Shown: in pieces, positions 7,793-17,787 of the stretch
Numbering within the stretch: position 1 is the first letter of the stretch
How the letters are laid out: every line of letters begins with the position of its first letter
Assembly: GCA_027309085.1 (NCBI GenBank)
Contig: DAIDDL010000003.1
Coordinates: forward strand, 51,643 to 115,642
Reading direction: 5' to 3'
From: Sulfobacillus sp.
GTDB taxonomy: Bacteria; Bacillota; Sulfobacillia; Sulfobacillales; Sulfobacillaceae
DNA length: 64,000 nucleotides
Notes under the pieces: model-generated
Databases searched by the model: none
Seen by the model: only the letters and a program-made list of their open reading frames with translations
Told to the model about the DNA's origin: nothing
Translations under genes and position numbers: made by a program

Positions 7793-9838
7793 ATGAAAAA
7801 GGAACCGTATGAACATGAGGATGCAGACACCTCTCCAGAGACAGTGGGCACTGAAGTTCTCGCGCATCTTATGGACCGAGCAACCCCGGATTTGTATCAA
7901 ATTCCTACCCACGCGCCCGGTCCGGCAGGGCATCTTCCGCTGACGCCCCAGATGTTGCGGGACTGGCCGAGTGGAAATCTGTTTGGGCTGTCACAAAGTG
8001 TCGGCATGGGCTGGGATCCGGCCCGAGCCCTCGCGCCTCCGGTGCTCATAATCTCGACACAAGGAGGTCTGCGGGATTCCGATGGCAGACCCATAGCACT
8101 CGGGTATCATACGGGACATTGGGAAGTAGGGCGCCTTGTCCAGATCGCTGCTGAAACTTTCCAGGCCTGTGGCGCTGCCCCTTACTCCGCTACGGTGAGC
8201 GATCCTTGCGACGGGCGGACTCAGGGAACTCCGGGCATGTTTGACTCATTAGCGTACCGCAATGATGCGGCGCTTGTCATGCGACGTTTAATACGGTCCT
8301 TACCCACCCGGCGAGCTGTGATGGGGATTGCGACGTGTGACAAGGGGCTGCCGGCCACGATGATGGCACTCGCATCGTTGCATGATTTGCCTGGTATCCT
8401 AGTTCCCGGAGGCACCACCTTGTTAGCGACGCACGGGGAAGATGCAGGTAAGGTACAGACTATCGGCGCGCGATATGCGCGGGGAGAATTGACGTTGGAG
8501 GAGGCCGCCGAGAGCGCGTGCCATGCATGTGCGTCGCCGGGTGGTGGATGCCAATTTCTGGGTACGGCGGCCACGGCGCAGGTTGTCGGGGAAGCACTCG
8601 GCATGGCCCTCCCCCACTCTGCGCTGGTCCCCTCAGGGCAGCCCATTTGGGAGGAACTAGCCCGACAATCGGCTCAAGCTCTATGGAATCTAATCGAACA
8701 CCAGACGACTATGGACGACATTCTGACTAATGCCGCCATTCAAAATGCCATGGTGGTCCATGCGGCGTTTGGCGGGTCGACGAATCTCCTGATGCATTTA
8801 CCAGCCATAGCGCATGCAGCGGGACTGCGCATACCTACCATAGAGGATTGGCGCACGGTTAACCGGGAAGTACCCCGTTTGGTAAGCGTTCTGCCCAATG
8901 GACCGGTTCACCATCCGACGGTTCGCGTGTTTTTGGCCGGAGGCGTGCCCGAGGTCATGCTTTACCTGCGTGATCTCGGCCTGTTGGATACGACCGTGCA
9001 AACGGTTTCAGGGTTGTCATTAGGTGGTGTATTAGATTGGTGGAAAAATTCATCCCGTCGCCAGAAAGTACGGCAGCACCTGGAAGATATCGATGGGGTG
9101 GATCCCCGTGATGTCATTAGAGATCCCGACAGGGCCCGCCAAAGCGGCATGACCCCCACCTTAACGTTTCCGTCGGGGAACCTTGCCCCCCATGGCGCCG
9201 TCATTAAATCAACTGCTATCGACCCCCAGGTGCTGGATGCGGATGGGGTTTATCATCACCGCGGGGTGGCCCGGGTATTTACAGATGAGCCGACCGCCAT
9301 CCACGCCATTAAAAAAGGCGTAGTGCAACCGGGTGATGTGCTGGTACTCATGGGGCGAGGGCCCTTGGGCACGGGCATGGAGGAAACCTACCAGTTAACC
9401 TCCGCTTTGCGCTATTGGTCTTTCGGCAATCAAGTCGCGTTGATTACGGATGCGCGTTTTTCAGGTGTATCCACGGGCGCCTGTATTGGACACATCAGTC
9501 CTGAAGCCCTGGCAGGAGGGCCGCTGGGCAAAGTGCGCGATGGAGATCTCATCGACATCACCATCGATCCGCGTCGACTTGAGGGCCACCTCCACTTCGT
9601 AGGGTCCACCGACCAGCCAATCACCCCCGAAGAAGGTGCCCTTGTTTTGGCCTCGCGTCCAGTTCATCCGCAACTGGCTCCTGACCCGGGATTGCCAGAC
9701 GATACACGGCTCTGGGCTGCTCTCCAAACGGTGAGTGGGGGACCATGGAACGGATCTGTCTATGATGTCCCCCGAATTCTTGAAGTGCTCGAAGCAGGCC
9801 AGCAGGTACTAAGGCGGGAAGGTATCGCACCAAAATGA
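7793..9838 (+). CDS. yjhG: Aldonate dehydratase, YjhG/YagF branch of the IlvD/Edd family
   Basis: Dehydrates an aldonate, D-xylonate in characterised members, to the 2-keto-3-deoxy acid using an Fe-S cluster and Mg. The 681-residue protein follows E. coli YjhG almost segment by segment: [104 protein letters not shown] and [16 protein letters not shown]. The three cysteines in SDPC, ATC and GGGC are the conserved cluster ligands of the family. It is somewhat longer than YjhG at the N-terminus. GGAGGTGACC precedes ATG 7793. The substrate could be another pentonate, since the family is related but not identical in specificity. Confidence 0.9.
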   Translation: MKKEPYEHEDADTSPETVGTEVLAHLMDRATPDLYQIPTHAPGPAGHLPLTPQMLRDWPSGNLFGLSQSVGMGWDPARALAPPVLIISTQGGLRDSDGRPIALGYHTGHWEVGRLVQIAAETFQACGAAPYSATVSDPCDGRTQGTPGMFDSLAYRNDAALVMRRLIRSLPTRRAVMGIATCDKGLPATMMALASLHDLPGILVPGGTTLLATHGEDAGKVQTIGARYARGELTLEEAAESACHACASPGGGCQFLGTAATAQVVGEALGMALPHSALVPSGQPIWEELARQSAQALWNLIEHQTTMDDILTNAAIQNAMVVHAAFGGSTNLLMHLPAIAHAAGLRIPTIEDWRTVNREVPRLVSVLPNGPVHHPTVRVFLAGGVPEVMLYLRDLGLLDTTVQTVSGLSLGGVLDWWKNSSRRQKVRQHLEDIDGVDPRDVIRDPDRARQSGMTPTLTFPSGNLAPHGAVIKSTAIDPQVLDADGVYHHRGVARVFTDEPTAIHAIKKGVVQPGDVLVLMGRGPLGTGMEETYQLTSALRYWSFGNQVALITDARFSGVSTGACIGHISPEALAGGPLGKVRDGDLIDITIDPRRLEGHLHFVGSTDQPITPEEGALVLASRPVHPQLAPDPGLPDDTRLWAALQTVSGGPWNGSVYDVPRILEVLEAGQQVLRREGIAPK

Positions 9839-10118
9839 CCGGATTAAGTTGAAATGCGGATCGTGTTTATGGTTTTCAAATTTTATTCTGGTTCAGGTAA
9901 TTAATACGCGCGGCCAAAGCGCGAAGGCCGATGTGATTCGGTGATTTCAAAGGATAATGGCTAGGGAGGTGAGGCTAAAAGATGTGACCCTTTCATTTAG
10001 ACAGGGCAGAGTAGAGTTTTGTTGCAGAATGGTCCTGATGGTCAGTTGTGCGTAGCTGGCATTTTGCTTGAGAACAGATGTATAGGCGATATGGAAAATA
10101 ATGGAGGTGTTTTATTCA
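9839..10118. other. Intergenic region before the aldehyde dehydrogenase
   Basis: A 280-base gap between the dehydratase and the next operon. I find no convincing gene. It ends with the strong ribosome binding site GGAGGTG at 10103-10109. A promoter is likely but no well-spaced hexamer pair stands out. Confidence 0.3.
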
Positions 10119-11552
10119 ATGATCGATGCTAAAAATGTGATTGCGGGAGAAGAGAGGGACGCGCAAAATCGTGAGGACGTCTATAATCCGGCTCATCCTC
10201 AGACTGTAGTCGGCACAGTACCTCGCTCGAGTGCGAACGACATCGACCGAGCTGTTCATGCTGCTAACGAGGCGAGGACAGGTTGGCGGCGCTTAGGATC
10301 TATGGCACGCGGCAATATTTTGTTTCAGGCTGCTCAAGTTCTCGAGGCCCACGTGGAGGAACTCGGACAACTAGCGGCGGCGGAAATGGGGAAACCGATT
10401 GGGGAAGCGCGCGGAGAAGCCCAGCGAGCGGTCGCAATCCTGCGCTATTATGGCGGTGAAGGCTTTCGCACCATGGGTGATGTTATCCCTGCCAGTAATC
10501 CCCAGACCTTGCAATATACGGTGCGGGAACCCCTTGGCGTCGTCGGATTGATTACGCCGTGGAACTTCCCGTTAGCGATTCCCATGTGGAAGGCGGCGCC
10601 CGCCCTAGTGTGCGGCAACACCGTCGTGTTGAAGCCGGCGGAATTAAGCTCACTCACGGCTTATCGGATGCTCGCCTTAATTTCGTCGCTGTTTCCCCCA
10701 GGGGTATTCAACCTAGTCTTGGGGCATGGGACCGAAGCGGGAGAAGCAATGATTCGTCATCCAGATGTTAACGCGCTGAGCTTTACGGGATCGGCGGCCG
10801 TGGGTCAACATATTGCTCAAATTGCCACGGCGCGGGGAATCAAATATCAGCTGGAAATGGGAGGCAAAAATCCGGTGGTGGTGGCCGATGACGCGGATAT
10901 CGATTTAGCGGTGGACTTTACCGTATCGGGAGCGATGCGATCTGCGGGACAAAAATGCACGGCCACCTCACGCGTTATCGTCATGGACGCCGTGCGGGCG
11001 GCATTTTCCCATGCGTTGGTCGAGCGGGTGCGCACCTTGAAAATGGGCGATCCCTTAGACCCCCAGAACTACCTCGGTCCGGTCGTCTCCCAGGCTCAGC
11101 ACACCAAAGTGCTCGGACTAATAAATCAAGGGCAGGCGGAAGGAGGCCGCGTGCTTCTAGGCGGACTGGTCTCTGAAGAACAGTCCGGCTACTTCATTCC
11201 CCCCACGGTGTTCGACGAGGTGGTCCCGACGGCAACGATTGCGCAGGAAGAGATTTTTGGTCCCGTGGTCGCGCTGTTGCCGGTTTCCAATATTGACGAA
11301 GCGATTCGTGTCGCCAATGGGGTCCGGTATGGGCTCAGTGCGTCCGTGTTTACGCGCAGTCTGTCGACGGCCCTGACCTTTGTCGACGGGATTCAGGCGG
11401 GGATGGTGCGCGTGAATGAAGAGACCGCTGGCGTGGAACTTCAAGCCCCTTTTGGAGGCATGAAGGCCTCCAGCTCGCATTCACGTGAACAGGGCCATGC
11501 CGCCATAGAGTTCTATACGGAAACAAAAACAGTCGCCATTCGGGCGGTCTAG
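10119..11552 (+). CDS. NAD(P)-dependent aldehyde dehydrogenase, probably 2-oxoglutarate semialdehyde or related
   Basis: Oxidises an aldehyde to the acid. All ALDH hallmarks are present in 477 residues: GLITPWNFPLAIPMWKAAPA, NTVVLKPAELSSLTAYR, NALSFTGSAAVGQH, LEMGGKNPVVV with the catalytic Glu, GQKCTATSRVIV with the catalytic Cys, and EEIFGPVVALLPV. In a cluster with a pentonate dehydratase and a 2-keto-3-deoxy-acid dehydratase, the expected substrate is 2,5-dioxopentanoate, giving 2-oxoglutarate (Weimberg route); glyceraldehyde or glycolaldehyde are alternatives. Start ATG 10119 fits GGAGGTG nine bases upstream; an upstream in-frame ATG at 10101 overlaps that site and is rejected. Confidence 0.85.
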   Translation: MIDAKNVIAGEERDAQNREDVYNPAHPQTVVGTVPRSSANDIDRAVHAANEARTGWRRLGSMARGNILFQAAQVLEAHVEELGQLAAAEMGKPIGEARGEAQRAVAILRYYGGEGFRTMGDVIPASNPQTLQYTVREPLGVVGLITPWNFPLAIPMWKAAPALVCGNTVVLKPAELSSLTAYRMLALISSLFPPGVFNLVLGHGTEAGEAMIRHPDVNALSFTGSAAVGQHIAQIATARGIKYQLEMGGKNPVVVADDADIDLAVDFTVSGAMRSAGQKCTATSRVIVMDAVRAAFSHALVERVRTLKMGDPLDPQNYLGPVVSQAQHTKVLGLINQGQAEGGRVLLGGLVSEEQSGYFIPPTVFDEVVPTATIAQEEIFGPVVALLPVSNIDEAIRVANGVRYGLSASVFTRSLSTALTFVDGIQAGMVRVNEETAGVELQAPFGGMKASSSHSREQGHAAIEFYTETKTVAIRAV

Positions 11553-11621
11553 CCATGATGGCAGCCCCCGCCGAGGGGTAAGAGACTTAAACCGAGTGGT
11601 CACCGAATGGAGGAGATGTTT

Positions 11622-12236
11622 ATGGACGAGACAGTACTGGACTTGTTGCGCGGTGAACGTCTCGTGGCGATTGTGCGATCACAAGATGTGGCCACAGCCG
11701 TGACGATCGGCCAGCGACTGATCGACGCGGACGTGCGCATGGTAGAGATCGCGTGGACTACGCCGGGAGCGGCGCAGGTCTTGTTGAAACTTTCTCACCA
11801 GGCGCCCGAAATTGTCTGGGGGGCGGGAACCATCTTGTCGGCCACTATGGCCGAAGAGGCGCTCGCAAGCGGCGCAAGCTTTTTGGTGGCGCCCGACTTT
11901 AACGCGGATGTGTGGCAGATCACCCAAAAGCACGGCATTGCCTATATCCCCGGAGTCTGGTCGGCCACGGAAATCGGCCAAGCCTTGCGGTATGGATTAA
12001 CCGTGCTCAAACTTTTTCCGGCACAAACGGGGGGCATCGCCCATATGCGGGCGTTGCATGAACCTTTTCCCCAGGTAGCATTTGTTCCTACCGGCGGCGT
12101 AACCCCAGACAATAGTCGCGATTGGTTGGATGCCGGCGCGGTGGCTGTTGGCATGGGAGGCGCCTTATCGCGGTTGAGCATCGCGCCACTACGTACCCTG
12201 GCGCAGAGTCTTCGGTTAAGAACGCCGGCGTCATGA
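11622..12236 (+). CDS. eda: KDPG/KHG-family aldolase
   Basis: Class I aldolase that splits 2-keto-3-deoxy-6-phosphogluconate or 4-hydroxy-2-oxoglutarate type substrates to pyruvate plus an aldehyde. The 204-residue TIM barrel shows LVAIVRSQD at the N-terminus, MVEIAWTTPGA with the catalytic Glu, VWGAGTILS, GASFLVAPDFNADV, the Schiff-base Lys in LTVLKLFPAQTGG, and FVPTGGVTPDN as phosphate loop. Start ATG 11622 lies eight bases after GGAGG. Its stop overlaps the start of the sugar kinase gene by ATGA, so kinase and aldolase are translationally coupled, which fits a KDG to KDPG to pyruvate and glyceraldehyde-3-phosphate step. Confidence 0.88.
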   Translation: MDETVLDLLRGERLVAIVRSQDVATAVTIGQRLIDADVRMVEIAWTTPGAAQVLLKLSHQAPEIVWGAGTILSATMAEEALASGASFLVAPDFNADVWQITQKHGIAYIPGVWSATEIGQALRYGLTVLKLFPAQTGGIAHMRALHEPFPQVAFVPTGGVTPDNSRDWLDAGAVAVGMGGALSRLSIAPLRTLAQSLRLRTPAS

Positions 12237-13186
12237 CGAGAACGCTGACCTTTGGGGAAGCTTTGGGAGTGTTGTCACCAGTACAAGCGGGACGTCTATG
12301 TGTGGGATCGCTGATGACTCTGTCGGTGGCCGGCGCAGAATTCAATGTGGCCGTAGGCTTGGCGCGTCTGGGCATCCCCACCACCTTTGCGGGCGCGGTG
12401 GGGTCCGATGCTACGGGGCGCCTGATTATCCAGACGCTGAAGGCGGAGGGCGTCGATACCGCAGATATCCTCGTGCGTCCCGAACCGACGGGGCACTTTA
12501 TCAAGGAACGCTATGGTCTGCGGATGGAACCCAATGTCTATTATGTGCGGGAAGGCAGTGCCATGCGACAATGGAAGGCTCCGGATCCACTGCCGGAAGC
12601 ATGGCTGAGCATGGATTGGATTCATACCACCGCGATCACCTGGATGCTAGGGGAACCGCTACGGCGCCAGGCGCAAAACCTTCTCGAAAATCTGGCGCGG
12701 AGCGCTTCGGGAATCATCTCGGTGGACCTGAATATTCGGAAGAAATTAGGCGCCGTCCCGGAATGGCGCGAGGTGATCGAGCAGATGATCCCATTGACTG
12801 GAATCCTGTTTGCGACACAATCCGAAATAGAGGAGCTGTGGGATATCCACCAAGTTTCCGAGTTGTGGTCGCAGCACGTGTTGCAGGGGGGGCACATCCT
12901 GGTGGTGAAGCACGGGGCCGAGGGCGCCCGCGTATTCCAGGATGGGGAGTTGCTGGCCGAGGCCCCAAGCCGGGCAGTGCGAGCAGTTCAGGATGTTGTG
13001 GGGGCCGGCGACGGTTTTGCCGCTGGCGTGATCGCGGGCCGCCTTAAAGGCCGGGACTGGCGGGATTGCTTGCGGCTGGGCCATCTGGTAGGCGCGTTTT
13101 CCGTCGCGCATCCCGGGGATTGGGAAGGCTATCCTCTCTGGGAGGAGGTCCAAGCGGTGGGAGATGACACATGGGTGGACCGCTAG
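12233..13186 (+). CDS. kdgK: PfkB-family sugar kinase, probably 2-keto-3-deoxygluconate kinase
   Basis: Phosphorylates 2-keto-3-deoxy-gluconate or a relative at C6. The 317-residue ribokinase-fold protein starts TRTLTFGEALGVLSP, has the substrate region GAEFNVAVGLARLGIPTTFAG and GSDATGRLI, and ends with the PfkB signature VVGAGDGFAAGVIAGRL carrying the catalytic Asp. ILVVKHGAEGARVFQDG is the typical strand before it. The start ATG 12233 overlaps the aldolase stop codon (ATGA), a mark of co-translation. A longer upstream in-frame start inside the aldolase gene is rejected. The specific sugar acid is inferred from the neighbouring aldolase. Confidence 0.85.
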   Translation: MTRTLTFGEALGVLSPVQAGRLCVGSLMTLSVAGAEFNVAVGLARLGIPTTFAGAVGSDATGRLIIQTLKAEGVDTADILVRPEPTGHFIKERYGLRMEPNVYYVREGSAMRQWKAPDPLPEAWLSMDWIHTTAITWMLGEPLRRQAQNLLENLARSASGIISVDLNIRKKLGAVPEWREVIEQMIPLTGILFATQSEIEELWDIHQVSELWSQHVLQGGHILVVKHGAEGARVFQDGELLAEAPSRAVRAVQDVVGAGDGFAAGVIAGRLKGRDWRDCLRLGHLVGAFSVAHPGDWEGYPLWEEVQAVGDDTWVDR

Positions 13187-13252
13187 CCATGAATCTAACG
13201 GTGTCGAAACAGCACGATTGAAACACAAGAGAAGGCATGAGGAGGAGAAATA

Positions 13253-14410
13253 ATGCAGATTACGGAAGTCGAAACCTTTATTGCAGGAAATCCCTGGAAA
13301 AATTGGCTTTTTTGCCAGGTACATACCGATGAAGGGCTGACCGGCATTGGGGAAGGCACAGTTAATGGATTCGCCAAGGCCACAGAGTCTGCCATCCACG
13401 AAATGTTCCAAGTTGCGAAGGGCATGGATCCCTTTGACACCAGTCGATTAAGTCTGCTCCTGTTCCGGGACTTCTTTTCTGATGGCGGGCAGATCCAGGG
13501 GGCGGCGTTGAGCGCGCTCGAAACGGCCTGCTGGGATATCAAGGGCAAGGCCTTAGGGGTCCCTCTCTATCAGCTTCTGGGGGGGAAAGTCCATGAGCAC
13601 TTGCGGGTCTACGCGAACGGGTGGTACCAATCCGCCGGGGGGCGAACGCCTCAGGCATTCGCCCAGCAGGCTAAAGAGGTGTGCCGAAGGGGATATACGG
13701 CGTTAAAGTTCGATCCGTTTGGGACGTCTTGGCGGGCCGTCGACCGCCAAGAGTTTCATCTCGCCGTCGACATCGTGGCCGCCGTGCGGGAGGCTGTGGG
13801 GCCGGAGGTCGACGTCCTCGTCGAGGGGCACAACCGCTTTTCCGTGGCGACGGCGCTCCAGTTTGCCGAGGCGATCGCGCCGTTCCACCCGTCATGGTTT
13901 GAAGCCCCAGTGCCACCAACCCGCATCGCCTCGATGATTGAGGTCGCGCACCGCTCTCCCGTCCCGGTGGCCTGCGGCGAGGATTATTATTCGCGGGAAC
14001 AATTCTCGGAACTCTTGGCCCACGATGCCGTCAGCATTGTTCAACTGGAACCCCAGCACATGGGACTGACGGCAGCGCGGGATGTCGTGGGGATGGCCCA
14101 TGCCCATAATGCGGTCACCGCGCCGCATAGCGCGCAAGGCCCAATCTGTTCTTTAGTGTGTGCGCACCTGAATGCTGCCAGCCCCAATTTTTATCTTCAC
14201 GAGTTTTTTGATGAGTTTAATGCGGAATGGGAAGGTAATCTGCTGACCCATCACCTGACGCGGCACGAGGGGTATATCACCCCACCTGAGGCCCCAGGAC
14301 TTGGAGCCGAACTGAATATTGAGGAAATTCTCCGGCATCCTTACCAGCCTCAGAATTTTCTTCCCTTATTTCGATCAGGCTGGGAACGTCGTCAGGGATA
14401 TCAACAGTAA
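13253..14410 (+). CDS. Enolase-superfamily acid-sugar dehydratase (MR/MLE, galactonate-dehydratase-like)
   Basis: Mg-dependent dehydratase of the mandelate racemase subgroup, 385 residues. The N-terminal capping domain begins QITEVETFIAGNPWKNW and contains ALSALETACWDIKGKALGVP. The barrel carries the usual acid ligands in VLVEGHNRFS, WFEAPVPP and ACGEDYYSR, followed by the general-acid/base His in VTAPHSAQGP. AHNAVTAPH and the overall length match the D-galactonate dehydratase branch. GAGGAGGAG precedes ATG 13253. It gives the locus a second, Fe-S independent entry for aldonates, alongside the YjhG-type dehydratase. The exact acid sugar cannot be read from the sequence. Confidence 0.85.
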   Translation: MQITEVETFIAGNPWKNWLFCQVHTDEGLTGIGEGTVNGFAKATESAIHEMFQVAKGMDPFDTSRLSLLLFRDFFSDGGQIQGAALSALETACWDIKGKALGVPLYQLLGGKVHEHLRVYANGWYQSAGGRTPQAFAQQAKEVCRRGYTALKFDPFGTSWRAVDRQEFHLAVDIVAAVREAVGPEVDVLVEGHNRFSVATALQFAEAIAPFHPSWFEAPVPPTRIASMIEVAHRSPVPVACGEDYYSREQFSELLAHDAVSIVQLEPQHMGLTAARDVVGMAHAHNAVTAPHSAQGPICSLVCAHLNAASPNFYLHEFFDEFNAEWEGNLLTHHLTRHEGYITPPEAPGLGAELNIEEILRHPYQPQNFLPLFRSGWERRQGYQQ

Positions 14411-14639
14411 TGCCGCGCGTGCCCCACCGCTGGGTCGTGGCACATGGGATCGTGATGAGAGGGCGGGTACTACTCATAATTTAAGAGAAGAAAACGGGAA
14501 TCGGGCCTACCGAGCCCAGATGCTTTAAAAAGGAGGAAAATAAGCCTCAGATTATGGTCTTTCGTGGATGTAGATAGGGGACAGTGGCCACCCGTAGGGG
14601 CAAATCAGGGCATTATCCCTGAGAAGGAGGATGCAATCA
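14411..14639. other. Intergenic region, nothing recognised
   Basis: A 229-base gap containing a solitary AAAGGAGGAAAAT motif near 14530 without a convincing gene after it, and the strong ribosome site GAAGGAGG (14623-14630) for the next gene. Confidence 0.3.
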
Positions 14640-15575
14640 ATGGATACACCAGCCATGCGTGCTTTAGCAGTCTTAGGCTTGCCCGTGTCTGATGATCGGG
14701 ACCAGGAGAGCCCGTATCGGTTCGCCGATGGAGGGGCCTTTCGATTAGAAATTCCTAGCGTGGAAGGGCCCCGTGTGTTCGAAGCGGTCTTGAAAGAAGC
14801 GGAGACTTTGGATGTGCCTCTGCACCGGGTTAGCGAGGGCAGCGGGATCCAGCTGCTAACTGATCAGGACATCCGCGATATGGCGCAGATGGGCCATGAG
14901 CATCATATCGAGGTGAGTCTATTCTTAGGTCCCCGGGCGGGATTTGAACCGTCCGCGATGCAATTTAGTCCTAACGGCGGCGTGATCCGACCGCGGTTAC
15001 GGGGAATGGATGCGGTGAGAGCCGCCCTGGATGATGCGTTCCGAGCGTATGAACTAGGAATTCGTTCGGTTTTGGTGGCCGATGAAGGGATGATTTGGCT
15101 TCACCACACGCTCAAATCCCAAGGATTATGGCCCCCCGATCTGACAATCAAAGTGTCCGTGATGATGGGGGCGGCCAATCCGCTCGCGATTAAAAGGCTG
15201 GCGGATTTAGGCGTGGCCACCTATAATTGTCCGACGGATCTGACGATTGACCAATTGGCGACCATTCGGCGCGTGACCCCAGTGCCTCTCGATATCTATG
15301 TAGAGTCACCCGATGACGTCGGAGGATTTATTCGCTATAGAGAGATTGAGGAATTTATTCGGTATGTATCGCCGGTATATTTGAAGTTCGGGGTGAGGAA
15401 CGGCCCCAATATCTATCCCAGCGGATATCATTGGGAAAGTCAAGCAGTGCTTATGGGGCGGGAACGGGTTCACCGGGCGCGGGTAGCGTGGGAGGCCATA
15501 CAACGGCTAGGGCTGGCGGCGATGATGAGCCCTCTACGCACAGTTGCCAAGGATTTAGCCGTTCCCGTTCTTTAG
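14640..15575 (+). CDS. TIM-barrel protein resembling U32-type peptidases, function unknown
   Basis: A 311-residue soluble protein. Visible segments are FADGGAFRLEIPSVEGP, VSEGSGIQLLTDQDI, VSLFLGPRAGFE, YELGIRSVLVADEGMIW, KVSVMMGAANPLAIKRL, ATYNCPTDLTIDQLA, PLDIYVESPDDVGGFIR and YLKFGVRNGPNIYPSG. This repeats a strand-then-helix pattern of a TIM barrel and recalls a family often labelled U32 peptidase in automated annotations; I do not see a demonstrated catalytic motif. Neighbours are all sugar-acid enzymes, so a metabolic lyase, epimerase or aldolase role is more likely than proteolysis. ATG 14640 fits GAAGGAGG nine bases upstream better than ATG 14631. Confidence 0.6.
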   Translation: MDTPAMRALAVLGLPVSDDRDQESPYRFADGGAFRLEIPSVEGPRVFEAVLKEAETLDVPLHRVSEGSGIQLLTDQDIRDMAQMGHEHHIEVSLFLGPRAGFEPSAMQFSPNGGVIRPRLRGMDAVRAALDDAFRAYELGIRSVLVADEGMIWLHHTLKSQGLWPPDLTIKVSVMMGAANPLAIKRLADLGVATYNCPTDLTIDQLATIRRVTPVPLDIYVESPDDVGGFIRYREIEEFIRYVSPVYLKFGVRNGPNIYPSGYHWESQAVLMGRERVHRARVAWEAIQRLGLAAMMSPLRTVAKDLAVPVL

Positions 15576-15793
15576 CGACAAGGACTCCGGTCGGCGAGTG
15601 GGTGCGCGGGATGCAAGCGATCAGATGGGGCGGCATCGAGCGTGATGACGGGGATGGATTGCAGACAACCGTTCGATATCTCTGTTGTGATGTTCGGTAA
15701 GGTGCACCGTAGAGGAATTCATTGAATCGACGGTCGTAATCATAGCACGGGCTGGGCCAAAATGAGAACGAACAATTTGAGGAGGTCATAATG

Positions 15794-16714
15794 ATGCGCG
15801 TGCTTTTTGCTGGACTGGGGAACATGGGAGGTCCCATGGCCAAAAATCTTTTATCTCAAGGAGTTTCCGTTACCGTGTATAACCGCAGTGCACCTGCCAC
15901 CGATTGGTTTAGCACACACGGTGCTACCGTCGCGTCTTCTCCGTCCGAAGGGGCGCAGGAAGCGGATGTGATCATGACCATGCTATCGGATGACAGGGCG
16001 GTGGAACAGGTATTATTGGACCCGCATACGGGATGCATACAGTCTGCGCGACCAGGGACCTTGGTCATCGATTCGAGCACGGTTTCGCCGCAACTGAGCC
16101 GGCGCTTAAGCCAATCATTCGCCACAAAAGGGGTGGCTGTGCTCGATGCCCCGGTGACGGGAAGTGCTCCCCAAGCCATCGACGGGACTTTAACATTCAT
16201 AGTCGGGGGAGCGAAAGAGGACTTCGAACGGGCACGCCCCCTATTTAATGCAATGGGACGTCAAGCCTTTTATGTGGGTGCTGCCGGTACCGGCAGCACC
16301 GTCAAGTTGGCAAATAACACCATGGTGGCATTGAACCTCATGGCGGTCGTGGAAGGATTGTCCATTGTCGAAACAGCCGGAATTGATGCCGAGTTATTCC
16401 TCGACATCATTGCGGGCGGCGGGGCTCAGAACGGAATGGCGATGTCCAAGCGAAAGAAGCTTCTAGCCAACCGGTTTGACGCCGATTTTGCTATGCACTT
16501 GATGTTGAAGGACCTCCGTTTAGCGGGAGACGTGGCGGGTCAATGGGAAATCCCTCTTCCGGGGTTGGCTTTAGCGACAACCCTCTATCAAGTCGGATGC
16601 CGCACAGGGGAGGCCCAGCAGGACCTGTCAGCTTTGCGCACAACCTATCGGAAATTGGCGGGACAACAAAGTCTGTTGACATCCTTGAATGGCCAAGGTA
16701 TGGCTGATCAATGA
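15794..16714 (+). CDS. 3-hydroxyisobutyrate dehydrogenase-family oxidoreductase (GarR-like)
   Basis: NAD(P)-dependent beta-hydroxyacid dehydrogenase of about 306 residues. The Rossmann loop FAGLGNMGGPMAKNLL is at the N-terminus, followed by DAPVTGSAPQAIDGTLTFIVGG (substrate-binding DAPVSG motif), GSTVKLANNTMVALNLMAVVEG with the catalytic Lys, and DFAMHLMLKDLRLAGDVA. This matches tartronate-semialdehyde reductase, 3-hydroxyisobutyrate or sulfolactaldehyde reductases. Within the cluster it may reduce a C3 semialdehyde made by aldol cleavage. GGAGGTC precedes two adjacent ATG codons at 15791 and 15794; the second has better spacing. Confidence 0.85.
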   Translation: MRVLFAGLGNMGGPMAKNLLSQGVSVTVYNRSAPATDWFSTHGATVASSPSEGAQEADVIMTMLSDDRAVEQVLLDPHTGCIQSARPGTLVIDSSTVSPQLSRRLSQSFATKGVAVLDAPVTGSAPQAIDGTLTFIVGGAKEDFERARPLFNAMGRQAFYVGAAGTGSTVKLANNTMVALNLMAVVEGLSIVETAGIDAELFLDIIAGGGAQNGMAMSKRKKLLANRFDADFAMHLMLKDLRLAGDVAGQWEIPLPGLALATTLYQVGCRTGEAQQDLSALRTTYRKLAGQQSLLTSLNGQGMADQ

Positions 16715-16979
16715 AGCGACAGGACCGGTGTCCGATCGCGTCTACTCCAGAACGTCGTCTTCGCCCCGTGAGGACCATGAGAGTCCTTGCAGTGACGACC
16801 ACAGGAAAGGACATATGATCCCGAGAAGGCGGTCGTGTTTCTTCATATACCGACGAGGATTGCGGCCATCGATGGCAATGTGAGGATCCGTTGTGAAAAG
16901 ACGAGTCTCGGAGTCCATGCTACTTGAAGGATCCGTGCTATACGATAAAACGACTGACCATAATGAGGAGGGAAAATTC

Positions 16980-17753
16980 ATGAGGCTGCAAGGCAAAGTC
17001 TGCTTAATTACGGGTGCCGGTAAAGGCATCGGAGCGGCTACCGCAGAGGTCTTTGCGAAAGAGGGAGCCATTGTGGAAATGGGAGACATCGACGATGTGG
17101 CTGGTCAGGAGACCCTCACGCGCATTATACGGGCCGGTGGTCGCGCATTTTTGGAACACGTTGATGTCACACGGGAATTGAGCGTACAAACATGGAAAAA
17201 CGCGGTCAGACAACGTCATACCCGCGTGGACGTCTTGTTCAACAATGCGGGAATCAGCGCCGTGGGAGAACTGCATGAAGTGCCAAGAAAACTCTGGGAT
17301 GATGCGATGGCCGTCAATGTCACCGGCGTCTACCTGGTATCACAGGCGATCATTCCTCTGATGATAGAGCAAAAGGCGGGCGTGATCATCAATATGTCCT
17401 CGTGCATTGTTCACACGGGCTTGTTGCGACGTGCCGTGTATGCGGCGACGAAAGGGGCAATCATGGCCATGACAAAGTCCATGCAGGTAGATTATGCTCC
17501 CTATGGCATCCGCGTCAATGCTTTACTGCCTGGGACAATTTATACTCCATTTGTAGAAGACTACTTGAAAAACTCATACGATGATCCCAATGTCGCTATA
17601 GAACAACTCAAAAAGCGCCAACTGGGCAACGCACTGGGGACGTCGGAAGATGTCGCCTATGCGGCTTTGTATCTGGCATCAGATGAAGCCAAGTACGTTA
17701 TGGGCAGTGGCCTGATTGTCGACGGCGGGGTGACGGCAGGGAAACCCTATTAG
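16980..17753 (+). CDS. Short-chain dehydrogenase/reductase (SDR)
   Basis: Classical SDR of 257 residues. The cofactor loop ITGAGKGIGAATAEVFA is at the start, DIDDVAG follows the second strand and points to NAD(H), then DVLFNNAGISAVGEL, VIINMSSCIV with the catalytic Ser region, YAATKGAIMAMTKSM with Tyr and Lys, and the C-terminal SGLIVDGGVTAGKPY. Start ATG 16980 is chosen because GAGGAGG precedes it and the domain begins directly; an in-frame GTG at 16893 would add 29 unrelated residues. It sits 34 bases before the UxaA-like gene. SDRs in such loci oxidise sugars, lactones' parent aldoses or uronate-derived alcohols; the substrate is unknown. Confidence 0.85.
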   Translation: MRLQGKVCLITGAGKGIGAATAEVFAKEGAIVEMGDIDDVAGQETLTRIIRAGGRAFLEHVDVTRELSVQTWKNAVRQRHTRVDVLFNNAGISAVGELHEVPRKLWDDAMAVNVTGVYLVSQAIIPLMIEQKAGVIINMSSCIVHTGLLRRAVYAATKGAIMAMTKSMQVDYAPYGIRVNALLPGTIYTPFVEDYLKNSYDDPNVAIEQLKKRQLGNALGTSEDVAYAALYLASDEAKYVMGSGLIVDGGVTAGKPY

Positions 17754-17787
17754 ACGAGGGCATTAAGGAAGGAAAGGGATCAGCGCG

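Noticed and set aside
12298-13411. Several long frames over the KDG kinase gene, on both strands (up to 249 residues)
   Set aside because: They overlap a gene with complete PfkB motifs and have low-complexity Gly/Arg-rich composition.
14530-14580. Ribosome-site-like AAAGGAGGAAAAT with a tiny downstream frame
   Set aside because: The following frame from ATG 14554 has only seven codons and no conservation can be judged.
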